Source: an uncultured Fretibacterium sp. (GTDB lineage Bacteria > Synergistota > Synergistia > Synergistales > Aminobacteriaceae). Taken from it: DNA of 64,000 nt. How positions within the stretch are numbered: the stretch's first letter is position 1; each line of letters starts with the position of its first letter. The notes beneath the pieces were generated by a model. It had not been told where the DNA came from. It ran no database searches and was given only the letters and a program-made list of their open reading frames with translations. The position numbers were made by a program, and so were the translations under genes. Where the stretch lies: the NCBI GenBank assembly GCA_946183145.1, contig CAMGZM010000010.1, positions 41,410-105,409 of the forward strand, in the 5' to 3' direction. Positions 19,919 to 30,228 of this stretch are shown in pieces.

Positions 19919-21511
19919 ATGAACGTCTACTTCATCGGAATGTGCATATCCTTTGCTGTATATATTGCAATAGGGCTGTACGTCAGCAGAAGAGTCAAAA
20001 GCGTAGAGGATTATTACGTGGCAGGAAGACGCGCCCCCCTGATTCTGATTGCGGGGTCAATGATCGCTTCATATGCCAGTACAGGGATGTTCATGGGCGA
20101 TGCTGCTATGAGTTATGACGGGATTTTTGCGCCGCAGATTATTTTGGCTACCATGCAGACAGCGGGATATATCATCGGCGCGGTTTTTTTCGGACGCTAT
20201 ATCAGACGGAGCAAGGCTCTCACCGTCCCTGAATTTTTCGGCAAAAGATTCTGTTCACCGGCAATAAAGAAACTTGCTGCCTTCACCGCTATCGTAACAA
20301 TGACGGTATATCTTCTCTCGGTCATTCAGGGAATAGGGACTCTCATGTCAAGCGTTACGGGACTGAATTATAATACATGCCTGTTTATCTCTATGCTTGT
20401 CTTCACGTCTGTAACAGTAATCGGAGGCGCAAGCGGAGTCCTAATCACTGATACTCTAATGGCCGGATTATTCACAGCTGCTTTAATAACAGCCTCGCTC
20501 GTAATAGCTCATAATTCCGGGGGCTGGTTCGGTGCAATTCACACAATGGCCGCTAATCCTGATACATCACAGATTCTTTCATGGGCAGGGAAATCTGGCG
20601 CGTTATACGATTCCGGCGCAATGAATATCATATGGGGATTGATTTACGGCATTGTATGGTTCTCCGTCTGCATGGCGAGTCCGTGGCAGGCAAGCCGCTA
20701 TCTTATGGCAAAAAATGAACATACAGTAGTCCGTTCTTCTTTTATGTCAGCAATAGGAATATTTATTCTTCAATTTTTTGTTTACATGGCCGCCGCGATG
20801 GTTCGCATAAAGAATCCTGCGCTTGAAGATTCTTCACGTGTCCTGATATGGGCAGCAATGAACGAGATGCCGCAGATTTTAGGCGTAATATTGCTGACTG
20901 GAGTACTTGCAGCGGGAATATCATCGGCGACTACATTTCTTTCACTGGCGGGCGCGTCTTTCGCAAATGATGTGTTAGGCGTGAGAAAAGACAGGGCAAT
21001 CAACACAGGACGGGTCATTATGATAATCATAAGCGTTCTAGTGTTCCTCATAGCTGTTCAGAACTCCCCCGCTATATTCTGGATAATGTTTTTCGGCGGG
21101 GCGATAATCGCAAGCTCATGGATGCCCGTAGCTTTCGCCAGCATACTAAGCGCAAACGTAACACGAGCCGGAGCTTTGGCCGGAATGCTCGCGGGATTCT
21201 TGGGCTGCTTCACTCTGAGGCTTTACACCGCCCTTAACGGAATAACTTTGTCCCCGTATTTTGACCCTGCATTAGTCGGAATGCTTCTGAACGTCATAGC
21301 TATGTTCACTGTGTCAGCGTTCACGAGAGTCAGCCCGGAGGAAACATCATCGAGGCAAATGCTTTTCGTGATACCTGAGTCCGAGAAAGACAGCGCGGAA
21401 ATCCGTAAGACTCTGCGGATGTCAAAACTGTCAGCGGGAATCGGAATCTTTGTCGTAATATTCCTTCTTGCGTTCTGGGTTGTTCCGTATCTTTACCCAT
21501 TGACACGATAA
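19919..21511 (+). CDS. Sodium:solute symporter (SSS) family
   Basis: VEDYYVAGRRAPLILIAGSMIASYASTGMFMG; multi-TM; WMPVAFASILSANVTRAGALAGMLAGF. Confidence 0.92.
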   Translation: MNVYFIGMCISFAVYIAIGLYVSRRVKSVEDYYVAGRRAPLILIAGSMIASYASTGMFMGDAAMSYDGIFAPQIILATMQTAGYIIGAVFFGRYIRRSKALTVPEFFGKRFCSPAIKKLAAFTAIVTMTVYLLSVIQGIGTLMSSVTGLNYNTCLFISMLVFTSVTVIGGASGVLITDTLMAGLFTAALITASLVIAHNSGGWFGAIHTMAANPDTSQILSWAGKSGALYDSGAMNIIWGLIYGIVWFSVCMASPWQASRYLMAKNEHTVVRSSFMSAIGIFILQFFVYMAAAMVRIKNPALEDSSRVLIWAAMNEMPQILGVILLTGVLAAGISSATTFLSLAGASFANDVLGVRKDRAINTGRVIMIIISVLVFLIAVQNSPAIFWIMFFGGAIIASSWMPVAFASILSANVTRAGALAGMLAGFLGCFTLRLYTALNGITLSPYFDPALVGMLLNVIAMFTVSAFTRVSPEETSSRQMLFVIPESEKDSAEIRKTLRMSKLSAGIGIFVVIFLLAFWVVPYLYPLTR

Positions 21512-21632
21512 CTGACAGCGAGCTTGCGTATTATGGTCAATAATCACTCTTCATGTTGATGATGAGTAAAGAACGTGTATAATCTCGCAATCCACAAAAA
21601 ATTTACCGCAAAATTTTCGGAGGTGCGTAATT

Positions 21633-22796
21633 ATGTCAGCAAGAAAAATCTTTGCCGCATTAATCCTCGTTTTTTACGCGCAATGTTCATCCGCTGAAGT
21701 TACTCCCAAGCAGGTACTCTCAGACCCGCGATTTTATCCCCTCGTTGAAGCCACAAGGAAGCACGGCGCAGAATATCTCCCAGGGCGTTACGTTGTTACG
21801 ATGGAATTACCCTCACGCACAGGAGGCACACCGATTCTAGCCTCTACACAAATGATTATCGAGATCGGAGAGCCTGATACGCAGACATATCCATTCCGTT
21901 ACGACATTCACGGAGGGAAAAAGGCTGAAGGCTATATGATCCTCGACACTGAATCAGAAGCCCCGCTGCTTATCTCGTACACAAAAAACGCGTTGGGGAA
22001 ATTCGATTTATCCGGCAAATCTTACGCGGGACTCTATGAAAGCGACAAAGCCTGGCTCACGGGCGCGGTGTCTGACGGCTCAATGAACATACTGATTCCC
22101 ATCAATGATATATATTTCCCGGAAGGCTGGTACTTGGGCGCGTGGAAATGTTCAGACGGCACGCAGTTCACTTTTGACGGCGGGAAAATGTACTCAAACG
22201 GGCAGGAGATCGGCACATTCACAGTTGATGACAACCGTATCACAGTTACAGCTTCAGACGGGAGCAAAGATACTGTTTATGCGATATGGAATCCCTACAA
22301 AAAGATTATTGTGATGACTTTCTCAAGCGGCCCGAACGGTATGGGAATGAACGCGGGAGTCTTTGAGCGCATGAATGATTCTGAAAAGCCAAAAACGACT
22401 CCGAAAATCCCGGAATCAAATAGCAGTCCCAAAACAAAAACTCCCAAAACTCAATCGCCCACGAATCAACCGCAACACGAGCCGAAAATGCCCTCAAAAT
22501 TTCCGCCAATGCCAAAAGTAAACATGCCTGCTCGGAATATCGACATCACAGGCGTTTGGGGCGCATACGTTGAAGGGAAGCAGGTCATTCTTCAGTATCA
22601 GGGAAATAACTATTTCGGATGGATTAACGGTGTTCCGTCTGAAATGGGAATATTCACAATCAACGGCAATAAGATAACAGGCACAAGCAGCAAGGGCGAA
22701 AAATTCACGAATGAGATTGATATTGATGACAGCAGTGAATTTCTCGACATGACATACACAAACGGCTTAACAGTTCGTTACCAGAAATTGCGGTAA
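21633..22796 (+). CDS. Secreted hypothetical protein with Pro/Lys-rich linker
   Basis: Signal peptide; linker PKTTPKIPESNSSPKTKTPKTQ. Confidence 0.6.
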   Translation: MSARKIFAALILVFYAQCSSAEVTPKQVLSDPRFYPLVEATRKHGAEYLPGRYVVTMELPSRTGGTPILASTQMIIEIGEPDTQTYPFRYDIHGGKKAEGYMILDTESEAPLLISYTKNALGKFDLSGKSYAGLYESDKAWLTGAVSDGSMNILIPINDIYFPEGWYLGAWKCSDGTQFTFDGGKMYSNGQEIGTFTVDDNRITVTASDGSKDTVYAIWNPYKKIIVMTFSSGPNGMGMNAGVFERMNDSEKPKTTPKIPESNSSPKTKTPKTQSPTNQPQHEPKMPSKFPPMPKVNMPARNIDITGVWGAYVEGKQVILQYQGNNYFGWINGVPSEMGIFTINGNKITGTSSKGEKFTNEIDIDDSSEFLDMTYTNGLTVRYQKLR

Positions 22797-22802
22797 ACAA
22801 AA

Positions 22803-22838
22803 ATTGAGACCTCCGGGGGAAAAATCCGGGGGCCTCGC
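22803..22838. terminator. Bidirectional terminator
   Basis: gagacctccgggggaaaaatccgggggcctc between convergent genes. Confidence 0.65.
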
Positions 22839-22843
22839 TTCTC

Positions 22844-23398
22844 TTAATACTCGAAAATTATTCCGACAATCGCAGAAAATATTATCCAGATTACAGGGTG
22901 AAGTTTCTTCGTGAATGTTATTATGTTCGTGAAAGCAAGAAGAATCACAGCGAGAATTATTGCTTTGATGTTGATGGGATTGCTGAAATTTCCGCCGAAA
23001 AACACAACTCGCGCAAGAATTAACCCCGCCGCCGTAATCATGGCCGAGCTTGCCGGGCGCAAACCGTAAAACGCTCCTAGTACGTACTTGTTCTCGTGGA
23101 ATTTCGACAGGAACTCCGCAACAATCAGAATCACAATCACGCTCGGAGTTATGAGTCCTATTGTCGCAGTAACAGCACCGGGAATCCCCGCCGTAATATA
23201 TCCCGCGTATGTCGCCATGTTCACGCCTATAGGGCCGGGAGTTGACTCCGATACCGCTATCATGTCCGCCAAATCCTGATGAGTGAACCACGCTGTACGG
23301 TCTGAAATGTCGTAAAGGAACGGAAGAGTCGCCATTCCTCCGCCGACTGCGAATAGTCCCGTCTGGAAAAATTCCCAGAACAATTTGACGTAAAGCAT
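22844..23398 (-). CDS. Chromate transporter (ChrA half)
   Basis: FFQTGLFAVGGGMATLPFLYDIS; ESTPGPIGVNMATYAGY. Confidence 0.88.
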   Translation of the reverse strand: MLYVKLFWEFFQTGLFAVGGGMATLPFLYDISDRTAWFTHQDLADMIAVSESTPGPIGVNMATYAGYITAGIPGAVTATIGLITPSVIVILIVAEFLSKFHENKYVLGAFYGLRPASSAMITAAGLILARVVFFGGNFSNPINIKAIILAVILLAFTNIITFTKKLHPVIWIIFSAIVGIIFEY

Positions 23399-23934
23399 CA
23401 GCGTTTCACCATCACTTTCAGGATTATTCCGGCGAGTCCCGCAATCACAACGAAAATTACGGGCGACAAATTGAGGAACACAGAACCCGCGAGAATGACA
23501 ACGTATAATCCGAATGTCCACGCGTCAATTATCGACTTGCTGAAAAGTTTTGTTACGGCGTTGAAGATTAAGACGCACACGCACACACGGACTCCCGCAA
23601 AAGCATGTTTCACCCATCCGATAGACGCATAAGCCTCAATGACTCCCGCAAGAAGAGTGATTATCACGACAGACGGAAATACGACTCCCAATGTCGCGAC
23701 GACTCCGCCCAAATTCCCCGCAACTTTCCGCCCGATGAATGTCCCTACGTTTACGGCTATGACTCCTGGCGTGCATTGTCCGATTGCGTAATAGTCAGCA
23801 AGTTCCTCATCAGTTCCCCATTTCTTGTTCTCTACAATTTCGCGCTGCAATATCGGGAGCATCGCATAGCCTCCGCCGAATGTTACAGCACCGATTTTTG
23901 CGAACGTTATGAACAAATCTATCAATAACTTCAT
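23398..23934 (-). CDS. Chromate transporter (ChrA half)
   Basis: FAKIGAVTFGGGYAMLPILQREIVE; CTPGVIAVNVGTFIGRK; ATGA overlap with partner. Confidence 0.88.
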   Translation of the reverse strand: MKLLIDLFITFAKIGAVTFGGGYAMLPILQREIVENKKWGTDEELADYYAIGQCTPGVIAVNVGTFIGRKVAGNLGGVVATLGVVFPSVVIITLLAGVIEAYASIGWVKHAFAGVRVCVCVLIFNAVTKLFSKSIIDAWTFGLYVVILAGSVFLNLSPVIFVVIAGLAGIILKVMVKR

Positions 23935-23935
23935 G

Positions 23936-24607
23936 CTAATATCCCTGAATATTCTTGTGCGAGTCCATCACGACAACACAGCCGTGTTTCACATTACGCA
24001 GAACTGTACGCATATCATCTTCAGGAATCGCGACGCATCCGCCTGTGTAATGATTTTTCGTGTAGCAGTGAAGGAATATAGCCGAGCCTTTCCCCGGAGT
24101 CCCCTCAATGTTGTAGCTGATATTGAGCGCGTATTTGTACGCCAAATCGTAGTCGATAATGTGTTCGCTGTCCTTCTTGCTGAATGAGTCGTAATCGCTC
24201 GTTGAAGTCATCTTGTTGTAGCGTTCTGAGTTTGAGTCGCCGACCCAGTAATGAGTCTCGTCAACCTGAGTATATCCCATCATGCACCCGGGATCAGGAA
24301 GAATCCCAAAAGCCTCCGTGAATGTGAAGACTCCGCAAGGTGTTTTCATGTCGCCTTCGCGAGTTTTTCCCCAGCCCTTTTTGCCGATATACGCATGGCA
24401 TGAAAGAATTTCGCGCCAGATTCCGCCGTCATCCTTTTCGTGAAGTGAGAATATTGCGTTTGAGCCGTGAGTCCCGGAGACTATTGCGAGCTGTGAAGCA
24501 TTTTCCGCCGCTTTGAGGTGTGAAACCCATTCGGGGGACTCATTGCCCGCTCCGTATGAAGGAAGCGCAAGAAGAATCACAGCAAGAACCGTGAAAAATT
24601 TTTGCAT
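23936..24607 (-). CDS. Secreted L,D-transpeptidase/YkuD-type protein
   Basis: KTPCGVFTFTEAFGI; IFLHCYTKNHYTGGCVAIPEDDM. Confidence 0.85.
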   Translation of the reverse strand: MQKFFTVLAVILLALPSYGAGNESPEWVSHLKAAENASQLAIVSGTHGSNAIFSLHEKDDGGIWREILSCHAYIGKKGWGKTREGDMKTPCGVFTFTEAFGILPDPGCMMGYTQVDETHYWVGDSNSERYNKMTSTSDYDSFSKKDSEHIIDYDLAYKYALNISYNIEGTPGKGSAIFLHCYTKNHYTGGCVAIPEDDMRTVLRNVKHGCVVVMDSHKNIQGY

Positions 24608-24689
24608 CGTGAAAATTTCTCCTCTTTGTGAAAATTTGAATTGTGATAATCTTAGCATGAAATTTTTTCCGAAAGGCTGATTGTTATTC

Positions 24690-26276
24690 ATGAAACGAAA
24701 AATTGCGCTCTCAATCTTCATTTCACTTTTACTTTTCTCAAACTCAGACGCGGCTTCATTGCGTGAAAAACTGCTTGACATTGACGGAGTAATTTCCGTT
24801 GACGTTATAGAGCAGAAGGCGAATGTTTTTGCGGAGAAATATATTCTCACACTCTCACAGCCTCTTGACTGGTCAAACCCTGACTCGGCCATGTTCCCGC
24901 AAAGAATCGAAATCGGCTATCAGTCCGACTCAAGCCCGAATGTTTTTTACGTTGCGGGATATTCACTCACAGACAGCAGGCTTGCAAGCGATGACCGCCA
25001 CGAGATAGCGAGAATGTACAACGCAAACATGATAAAGCCGGAATACAGATTTTACGGCAAATCTATACCCGAAGGCTTGTCGAACGACTCTACAGATTTA
25101 TGGCAGTACCTGACGGATGAAAATGCCTCGCACGATTTTCACAGAATAATCACCGAGCTGAAAGATATTCTGTCGGGAAAATGGGTTTTCACGGGAACAA
25201 GCAAGGGAGGAGGCGCGGCAATGGTATTCGCTTCGTATTACCCCGATGACGCAGATATTTATGTTGCTACTGTCGCTCCTTTTGGTGATGAGACTGACGG
25301 GAAATTCACGCGCTACCTTTACGAGGAAATAGGCAATGAGAAATACGGCACTGAACAGGCAGCAAAATACCGGGCTGAGATTCTTGAATTTCAGGTTGAA
25401 GCCGTAAAGAACCGTGAGTATCTGCAAAATTATTACTGGAATGTTGTCGAGTCAGAAGACCTTTACATGAGGCCGTACGTAACAAAAGGGATTCTCTTTG
25501 ACATGATGCTTCTTGAGTTTGCGATTCAGACGTGGCAGTATAACCAGAATTTTGCAGACCTTGAGAAGGTACTCGCAATGCCGCGTGAAGATGATCCGTC
25601 AACCGAAACCAGCGAGAAGCAGAATTTTCTTGACGCGATAATACAGCGGTTCAACGCGACAAACGTAACCCCGTCTACATGGGCGGTGAGCAGCAGATAT
25701 TTCCCGTACTACATTCAGGCGGCAAAAGAGGAGGGCGAACACGATTACAGCTTTTCACACCTGCGGAATGCTCTTGCGTCTGAGGGAAGCGGGGCGATGC
25801 TTTCTGTTACGACGGACATGGAGAAGGATATACTTTTCAGGATGATGTTCACTGATGAGCAGTTCAGCGCGTTCAAATTTTCGGCAGCCACACGCAGCAG
25901 AGTCTATGATTTTCTGAGGACGACAGACAGAAGAGTCTTAATCCTTTATGGCAAGTCTGATCCCTGGTACTCTCTTCGCGTCCCTGAGTTTAAGGAGAAT
26001 GCGAACATTTACTATTTTGCGGACGACAGGCAGTCTCACTCATTCAGGATTGAGAATATGCCCGATGATGTATATTACGGAACTATTTTGCTGCTTGACA
26101 ATGCACTTGGTGTCTCGTACTTCAGACAGCGTTACAGGGAAGGCAACGGAAGCAGCAGCGGCTGTAACTTCACGGGAGCGGGATTGATTCTGATGATGAT
26201 ATTGATGACGTGGATTCACAGGCAGAAGTATTTGCAGATTTCTGACAAGACGCAGAACCTGCACGCGGGATTCTGA
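24690..26276 (+). CDS. Secreted serine peptidase, S37/PS-10-like
   Basis: Signal peptide; EYRFYGKSIPEG...WVFTGTSKGGGAAMVFASYYP; LYGKSDPWYSL. Confidence 0.75.
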   Translation: MKRKIALSIFISLLLFSNSDAASLREKLLDIDGVISVDVIEQKANVFAEKYILTLSQPLDWSNPDSAMFPQRIEIGYQSDSSPNVFYVAGYSLTDSRLASDDRHEIARMYNANMIKPEYRFYGKSIPEGLSNDSTDLWQYLTDENASHDFHRIITELKDILSGKWVFTGTSKGGGAAMVFASYYPDDADIYVATVAPFGDETDGKFTRYLYEEIGNEKYGTEQAAKYRAEILEFQVEAVKNREYLQNYYWNVVESEDLYMRPYVTKGILFDMMLLEFAIQTWQYNQNFADLEKVLAMPREDDPSTETSEKQNFLDAIIQRFNATNVTPSTWAVSSRYFPYYIQAAKEEGEHDYSFSHLRNALASEGSGAMLSVTTDMEKDILFRMMFTDEQFSAFKFSAATRSRVYDFLRTTDRRVLILYGKSDPWYSLRVPEFKENANIYYFADDRQSHSFRIENMPDDVYYGTILLLDNALGVSYFRQRYREGNGSSSGCNFTGAGLILMMILMTWIHRQKYLQISDKTQNLHAGF

Positions 26277-26872
26277 GAATGACATACAGCGCGGCCGTGC
26301 TCGATCATGTTGACATGGCCGCCCAAAAATCTTTTCTCCGGCACAATTTCTTCAAGCAAATGTGAAATTTCTTCTGGTGATGATTTCTCCGGGGCGATTC
26401 CCGTTCTCCGTGAAATTCTTGCTATGTGAGTGTCAACAGGGAACGCAGGAATCTTGAAGTCAAACAGCAATGTACACGCTACTGTTTTTGCACCGACTCC
26501 CGGCAACGCCCGCAGATATTCACGCATAAATTCACGGTCATGATTTGCGAGAGCCTTTATCGAGTACTCGCCGAAATCCGAATGAATGCGGTTGAGTATC
26601 GTAATGATTCGCACGGCTTTTGTAGGAGCGAGTCCGGCTGTTCGTATTGCGTCCTCAAGTTTTGACTCGCCGGCTTCAGCAACGTCTTTCCATTCGGGGA
26701 ATTTTGCCTTGAGATTCGCATAAGCCCTGTCGCGGTTATAGTCGTTAGTGTTCTGTGATAAGACCGTGAGAATAAGCCCGTCCAAAGGCTCAGAATGTCC
26801 GAGTTCGGGCGGGTATTGTTCGTTGTGGTACTGTGATTCTAATGCGTCAAGAATTTTTGTTGCGTTATTCAT
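26216..26872 (-). CDS. nth: Endonuclease III family DNA glycosylase
   Basis: LRALPGVGAKTVACTLL; PVDTHIARISRRTGI; C-terminal CHSQNPACRFCVLSEIC 4Fe-4S. Confidence 0.9.
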   Translation of the reverse strand: MNNATKILDALESQYHNEQYPPELGHSEPLDGLILTVLSQNTNDYNRDRAYANLKAKFPEWKDVAEAGESKLEDAIRTAGLAPTKAVRIITILNRIHSDFGEYSIKALANHDREFMREYLRALPGVGAKTVACTLLFDFKIPAFPVDTHIARISRRTGIAPEKSSPEEISHLLEEIVPEKRFLGGHVNMIEHGRAVCHSQNPACRFCVLSEICKYFCL

Positions 26873-29370
26873 TTTTCTGTTGACGGTGAAATTTCCTCTG
26901 CTGTTTTTGCTGAAGGCTTTTTCTTTTTGCGGGGAGTGCGTGAAAATTTCTTTTCGAGTCTCATTCCGTCGGATAACATTTTCTTGAGGCGAGATTTGAC
27001 TCTTCCGTGTACAGTCTTTTCGCTGAATGATCCATCTTTGCGGGGCTTTCCTGCCGTAATTCCCGTTAAGATTTCGAGTCCCTCGTCAATGTCTTTCACA
27101 GCCCAGACCGAGAATTTTCCCTCGTTCACAGCGTCAATAACTTCATCGCTCAACATCAAATGACGGACGTTAGACTCAGGAATCATTACGCCTTGTTCAC
27201 CCGTCAAGCCTGAAATCTTGCAGTACTCATAGAAGCCCTCTATTTTCTCGTTGACTCCTCCTATAGGCTGAACGTTCCCGAACTGGTCAACCGATCCTGT
27301 TACGGCGATTCCCTGATTGAGCGGGAGTCCTGAAAGCGCAGAAAGTATGCAGTAAAGCTCCGTTGAAGATGCGCTGTCGCCCTCAATGCCCGAATAATTT
27401 TGCTCAAAAGTTATATGTGCGCTCAAACTTAACGGCATATCCTGAGCATATTTTCGTCCGAGATAGCTCGAAAGAATCATCAATCCTTTGTTGTGAATGG
27501 GGCCTGTCATTTTGACTTCGCGCTCAATGTTCACGACTCCTTCCTGACCCATGAAAACATTTGCTGTGATTCTTGAAGGATGGCCGAATCTGTAATCATT
27601 GAGATCTATAACGCTGAGTCCGTTTATCTGCCCGATTACCCCGCCGGAAGTGTCAACACGTATAACTCCGTCGCGGAATGCACGAGTCAATTTCTCCTGA
27701 TAGAGTCCGAGCCTGTAATTTCTGTGATGAATAGCCTTGATTACGTCAGAGCGCGTAACAATTTTCCCTTCAGCCCATGCGCTTGACTCGGTGATTAGTT
27801 CCCGCAACCTTCCTGTTTCGACGGATAAAAGATTCTGGTCTTCTGTCTCTCGTCCTGACCATTCAATAATCTCTGAGAGTGCAGAAGCGTCAAAAGGCTT
27901 GAGATTCCGAACCTTGACATACTCTGCTATGTAGCGTGCCATTCTGCGTTCGTTTGCGGCTGTTCTCGGCATGTCGTAATCAAAGCTGGCCTTAACCTTG
28001 AAGATTTTTCCGAACTCAGCATCATAATACTGCAACAATTCATAGATATACGCTGTGCCCGTCATAATGATTTTGAGATTCATGGGAATTGCTGACGGCC
28101 TCAATGACGCTACAGGCAGCGCGCCGTATTGCTCGCCAAGATTCTCGATTGCTGCCTCGCCCGTTCGCAGTATCCGCTTGATTGACTCCCATGACATGAA
28201 ATTCATCAAAACTTTCTCAGCGTCAATAACGAGAAATCCCCCGTTAGCCTTGTGGAACGCCCCCGGCAATATCCGGCGGAAATCAGTATATAGATACCCT
28301 TGATGACTCTCGTACTCAACCCGCCCGGATAAGTTGTAGTATGTGGGATTCGTCTCCCAGATTACGGGCGCACCCTTTTGCGGATCATTGCTGACGAACA
28401 AATTAGCCTGATAGCGCGTGAAGTCAACTTCTGCGTTCTCATCTCTTGCCGCCGTAACGAATGCCCCGAAATTCTCGATGATGTCATCAGTCATTGCGTC
28501 AAACCATTTCAGGAGGGATTCATTTCCGTCATATTTCCCGCGAATCTCATCAAGTACAGGAGCGATTGCGGCCCGGCAAATTTCTGCGTCAAGTTTGCTG
28601 AGAGTCTCTTTGAGCTTTTTCTCCATGTCGCGGATCTCACGCATTCCCAATAATGTACGCTGAGAAATCTTTTCGCTTTTTTCCTGATACTTTTTCTGTT
28701 TCTTGTCGTCTAATGCTTCATATTCTTCCGGCTTAAGCTCTCGTATTATCTCGTTGCCTTCCTCGTCTTTGTCCTTGATGAGGGGGATATTCACGAAACC
28801 TTGAGGCGTTCTCTTGAGGCTGAAATGTTCACGGGCGGCGCGGGCTTTAAGTTTGTCCATTATTGCCCCGGCTTTTTCCTGAAACGCTTTCACGTAGCCT
28901 GCTTTCGTCTCTTCGTACTGGCTCTGCTCAAATGCGCGGCTGATTACGGTCTTCAAGTCTTTCACGAGCGAGTCAAGGTCATCGGATAACTTTTTCCCCG
29001 AACCTGCTGGGACTGAAACCGCAAGAGGCTCACCGGGCTTTGCGAAATTGTAGAGATATAACCAGTCATCAGGCGCAGGAAGATTCGCGGCCATGTTCCG
29101 CAGACGGTCAAGCACATAACTAGTTCTTCCGCTTCCGGGCTGCCCTGTAACAAAAATGTTGTAGCCTCTTCCGTCAACCCTCAATCCGAACTCCATAGCC
29201 TCAAACGCTCTCTGCTGTCCGATTAACGGCTCAGGCTTTCGGGATTTCGTGAGGGGTATATCTTCCGTTGTGGTTAATTTCCAGGTCTCAGGGGGCTTTC
29301 TTCTCCGTAATTTTTCAGGTGCTAATCTATTTTTTGTGGTCAAAATTTTCTCCTTTATTCTGACAGGCAT
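26869..29370 (-). CDS. Lon-like ATP-dependent protease (LonB-type)
   Basis: FVTGQPGSGRTSYV; FEQNYSGIEGDSASSTELYCILSALS catalytic Ser; GGVNEKIEGF. Confidence 0.93.
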   Translation of the reverse strand: MPVRIKEKILTTKNRLAPEKLRRRKPPETWKLTTTEDIPLTKSRKPEPLIGQQRAFEAMEFGLRVDGRGYNIFVTGQPGSGRTSYVLDRLRNMAANLPAPDDWLYLYNFAKPGEPLAVSVPAGSGKKLSDDLDSLVKDLKTVISRAFEQSQYEETKAGYVKAFQEKAGAIMDKLKARAAREHFSLKRTPQGFVNIPLIKDKDEEGNEIIRELKPEEYEALDDKKQKKYQEKSEKISQRTLLGMREIRDMEKKLKETLSKLDAEICRAAIAPVLDEIRGKYDGNESLLKWFDAMTDDIIENFGAFVTAARDENAEVDFTRYQANLFVSNDPQKGAPVIWETNPTYYNLSGRVEYESHQGYLYTDFRRILPGAFHKANGGFLVIDAEKVLMNFMSWESIKRILRTGEAAIENLGEQYGALPVASLRPSAIPMNLKIIMTGTAYIYELLQYYDAEFGKIFKVKASFDYDMPRTAANERRMARYIAEYVKVRNLKPFDASALSEIIEWSGRETEDQNLLSVETGRLRELITESSAWAEGKIVTRSDVIKAIHHRNYRLGLYQEKLTRAFRDGVIRVDTSGGVIGQINGLSVIDLNDYRFGHPSRITANVFMGQEGVVNIEREVKMTGPIHNKGLMILSSYLGRKYAQDMPLSLSAHITFEQNYSGIEGDSASSTELYCILSALSGLPLNQGIAVTGSVDQFGNVQPIGGVNEKIEGFYEYCKISGLTGEQGVMIPESNVRHLMLSDEVIDAVNEGKFSVWAVKDIDEGLEILTGITAGKPRKDGSFSEKTVHGRVKSRLKKMLSDGMRLEKKFSRTPRKKKKPSAKTAEEISPSTEK

Positions 29371-30227
29371 TTATTCGCCGCTAATATCTCAATCACGGCC
29401 ATGTCATCACCTTCAACAACAAGATTGCTCATTTTCTCGTACTCTTCATAGCCTCCGAGCGTGTCAAGAACATCAAGCAGGTATTCCCGCTCGCGTTCGT
29501 CAAAACGATTCGTCAAGAGGCCGAATAAAATCGTTCCGCGCTTGAACCAGTCAGAGAAATCATCAGACACCGACAATACATCATAGTACATAAACGCGAA
29601 ATCAAAATCAGGGTGTTCATCTTCATCATCAGGCTCATCATAATAATTCAGCATGTAGAAAGGCACATCAGGCGCGAGGCTCAGTGCGTCCCAGAACATA
29701 TTAGCGCATACTGACACACTTTCACCCGGAGCTGTCATCCATGCCGCAACAAGCCGCGAATATGCCCACGCTAAAGAGTGCGAGTCGTCCTTGAGAGTCT
29801 CGCTCAGTATACGCTGCCATTCCTGAAGCTCAATCAACACGCGGTAATACAATTCCTTGATGTCGTTTTCTGAGTCGCTGTCAATTTCAGGGACTTTCAT
29901 CGCGTTTTCACAGCATGACAAAGAGTCTTCCGGCCTGTTTACGGTGAAATACGTGAAAGCCAGCCTGTAATTTACGGAGTACGTTAATTCGTCCTTGTCG
30001 TCTGGTGAAAAATTCTGCGGGTCATCAAGCGATTTCAGGGCGTGAAGCAAAATTTCCTCGCGTGAATGGTGATCTTCTGTCATGTCCGCAATGAGTATTA
30101 ACGCCTCTGTGTTGTCGGGCGAAATTTCGAGAATCTGACGCGCAATTGATGCCGTTCGTTTCGCGCTCCCGGTCGTATATGCCATGTCAAGAAGCTGTTC
30201 TATGCGTGAATTTTTGTCATTCTTCAT
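29355..30227 (-). CDS. TPR-like hypothetical protein
   Basis: Helical repeats (RQILEISPDNTEALILIADM). Confidence 0.55.
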   Translation of the reverse strand: MKNDKNSRIEQLLDMAYTTGSAKRTASIARQILEISPDNTEALILIADMTEDHHSREEILLHALKSLDDPQNFSPDDKDELTYSVNYRLAFTYFTVNRPEDSLSCCENAMKVPEIDSDSENDIKELYYRVLIELQEWQRILSETLKDDSHSLAWAYSRLVAAWMTAPGESVSVCANMFWDALSLAPDVPFYMLNYYDEPDDEDEHPDFDFAFMYYDVLSVSDDFSDWFKRGTILFGLLTNRFDEREREYLLDVLDTLGGYEEYEKMSNLVVEGDDMAVIEILAANKCLSE

Positions 30228-30228
30228 G

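Noticed and set aside
22767-23291. 174-aa minus-strand ORF (His/Arg/Cys-rich)
   Set aside because: Alternative frame of the ChrA half gene; composition typical of a shadow ORF
22844-23934. Two ChrA halves as a novel split transporter
   Set aside because: Paired short-chain chromate transporters are a known arrangement
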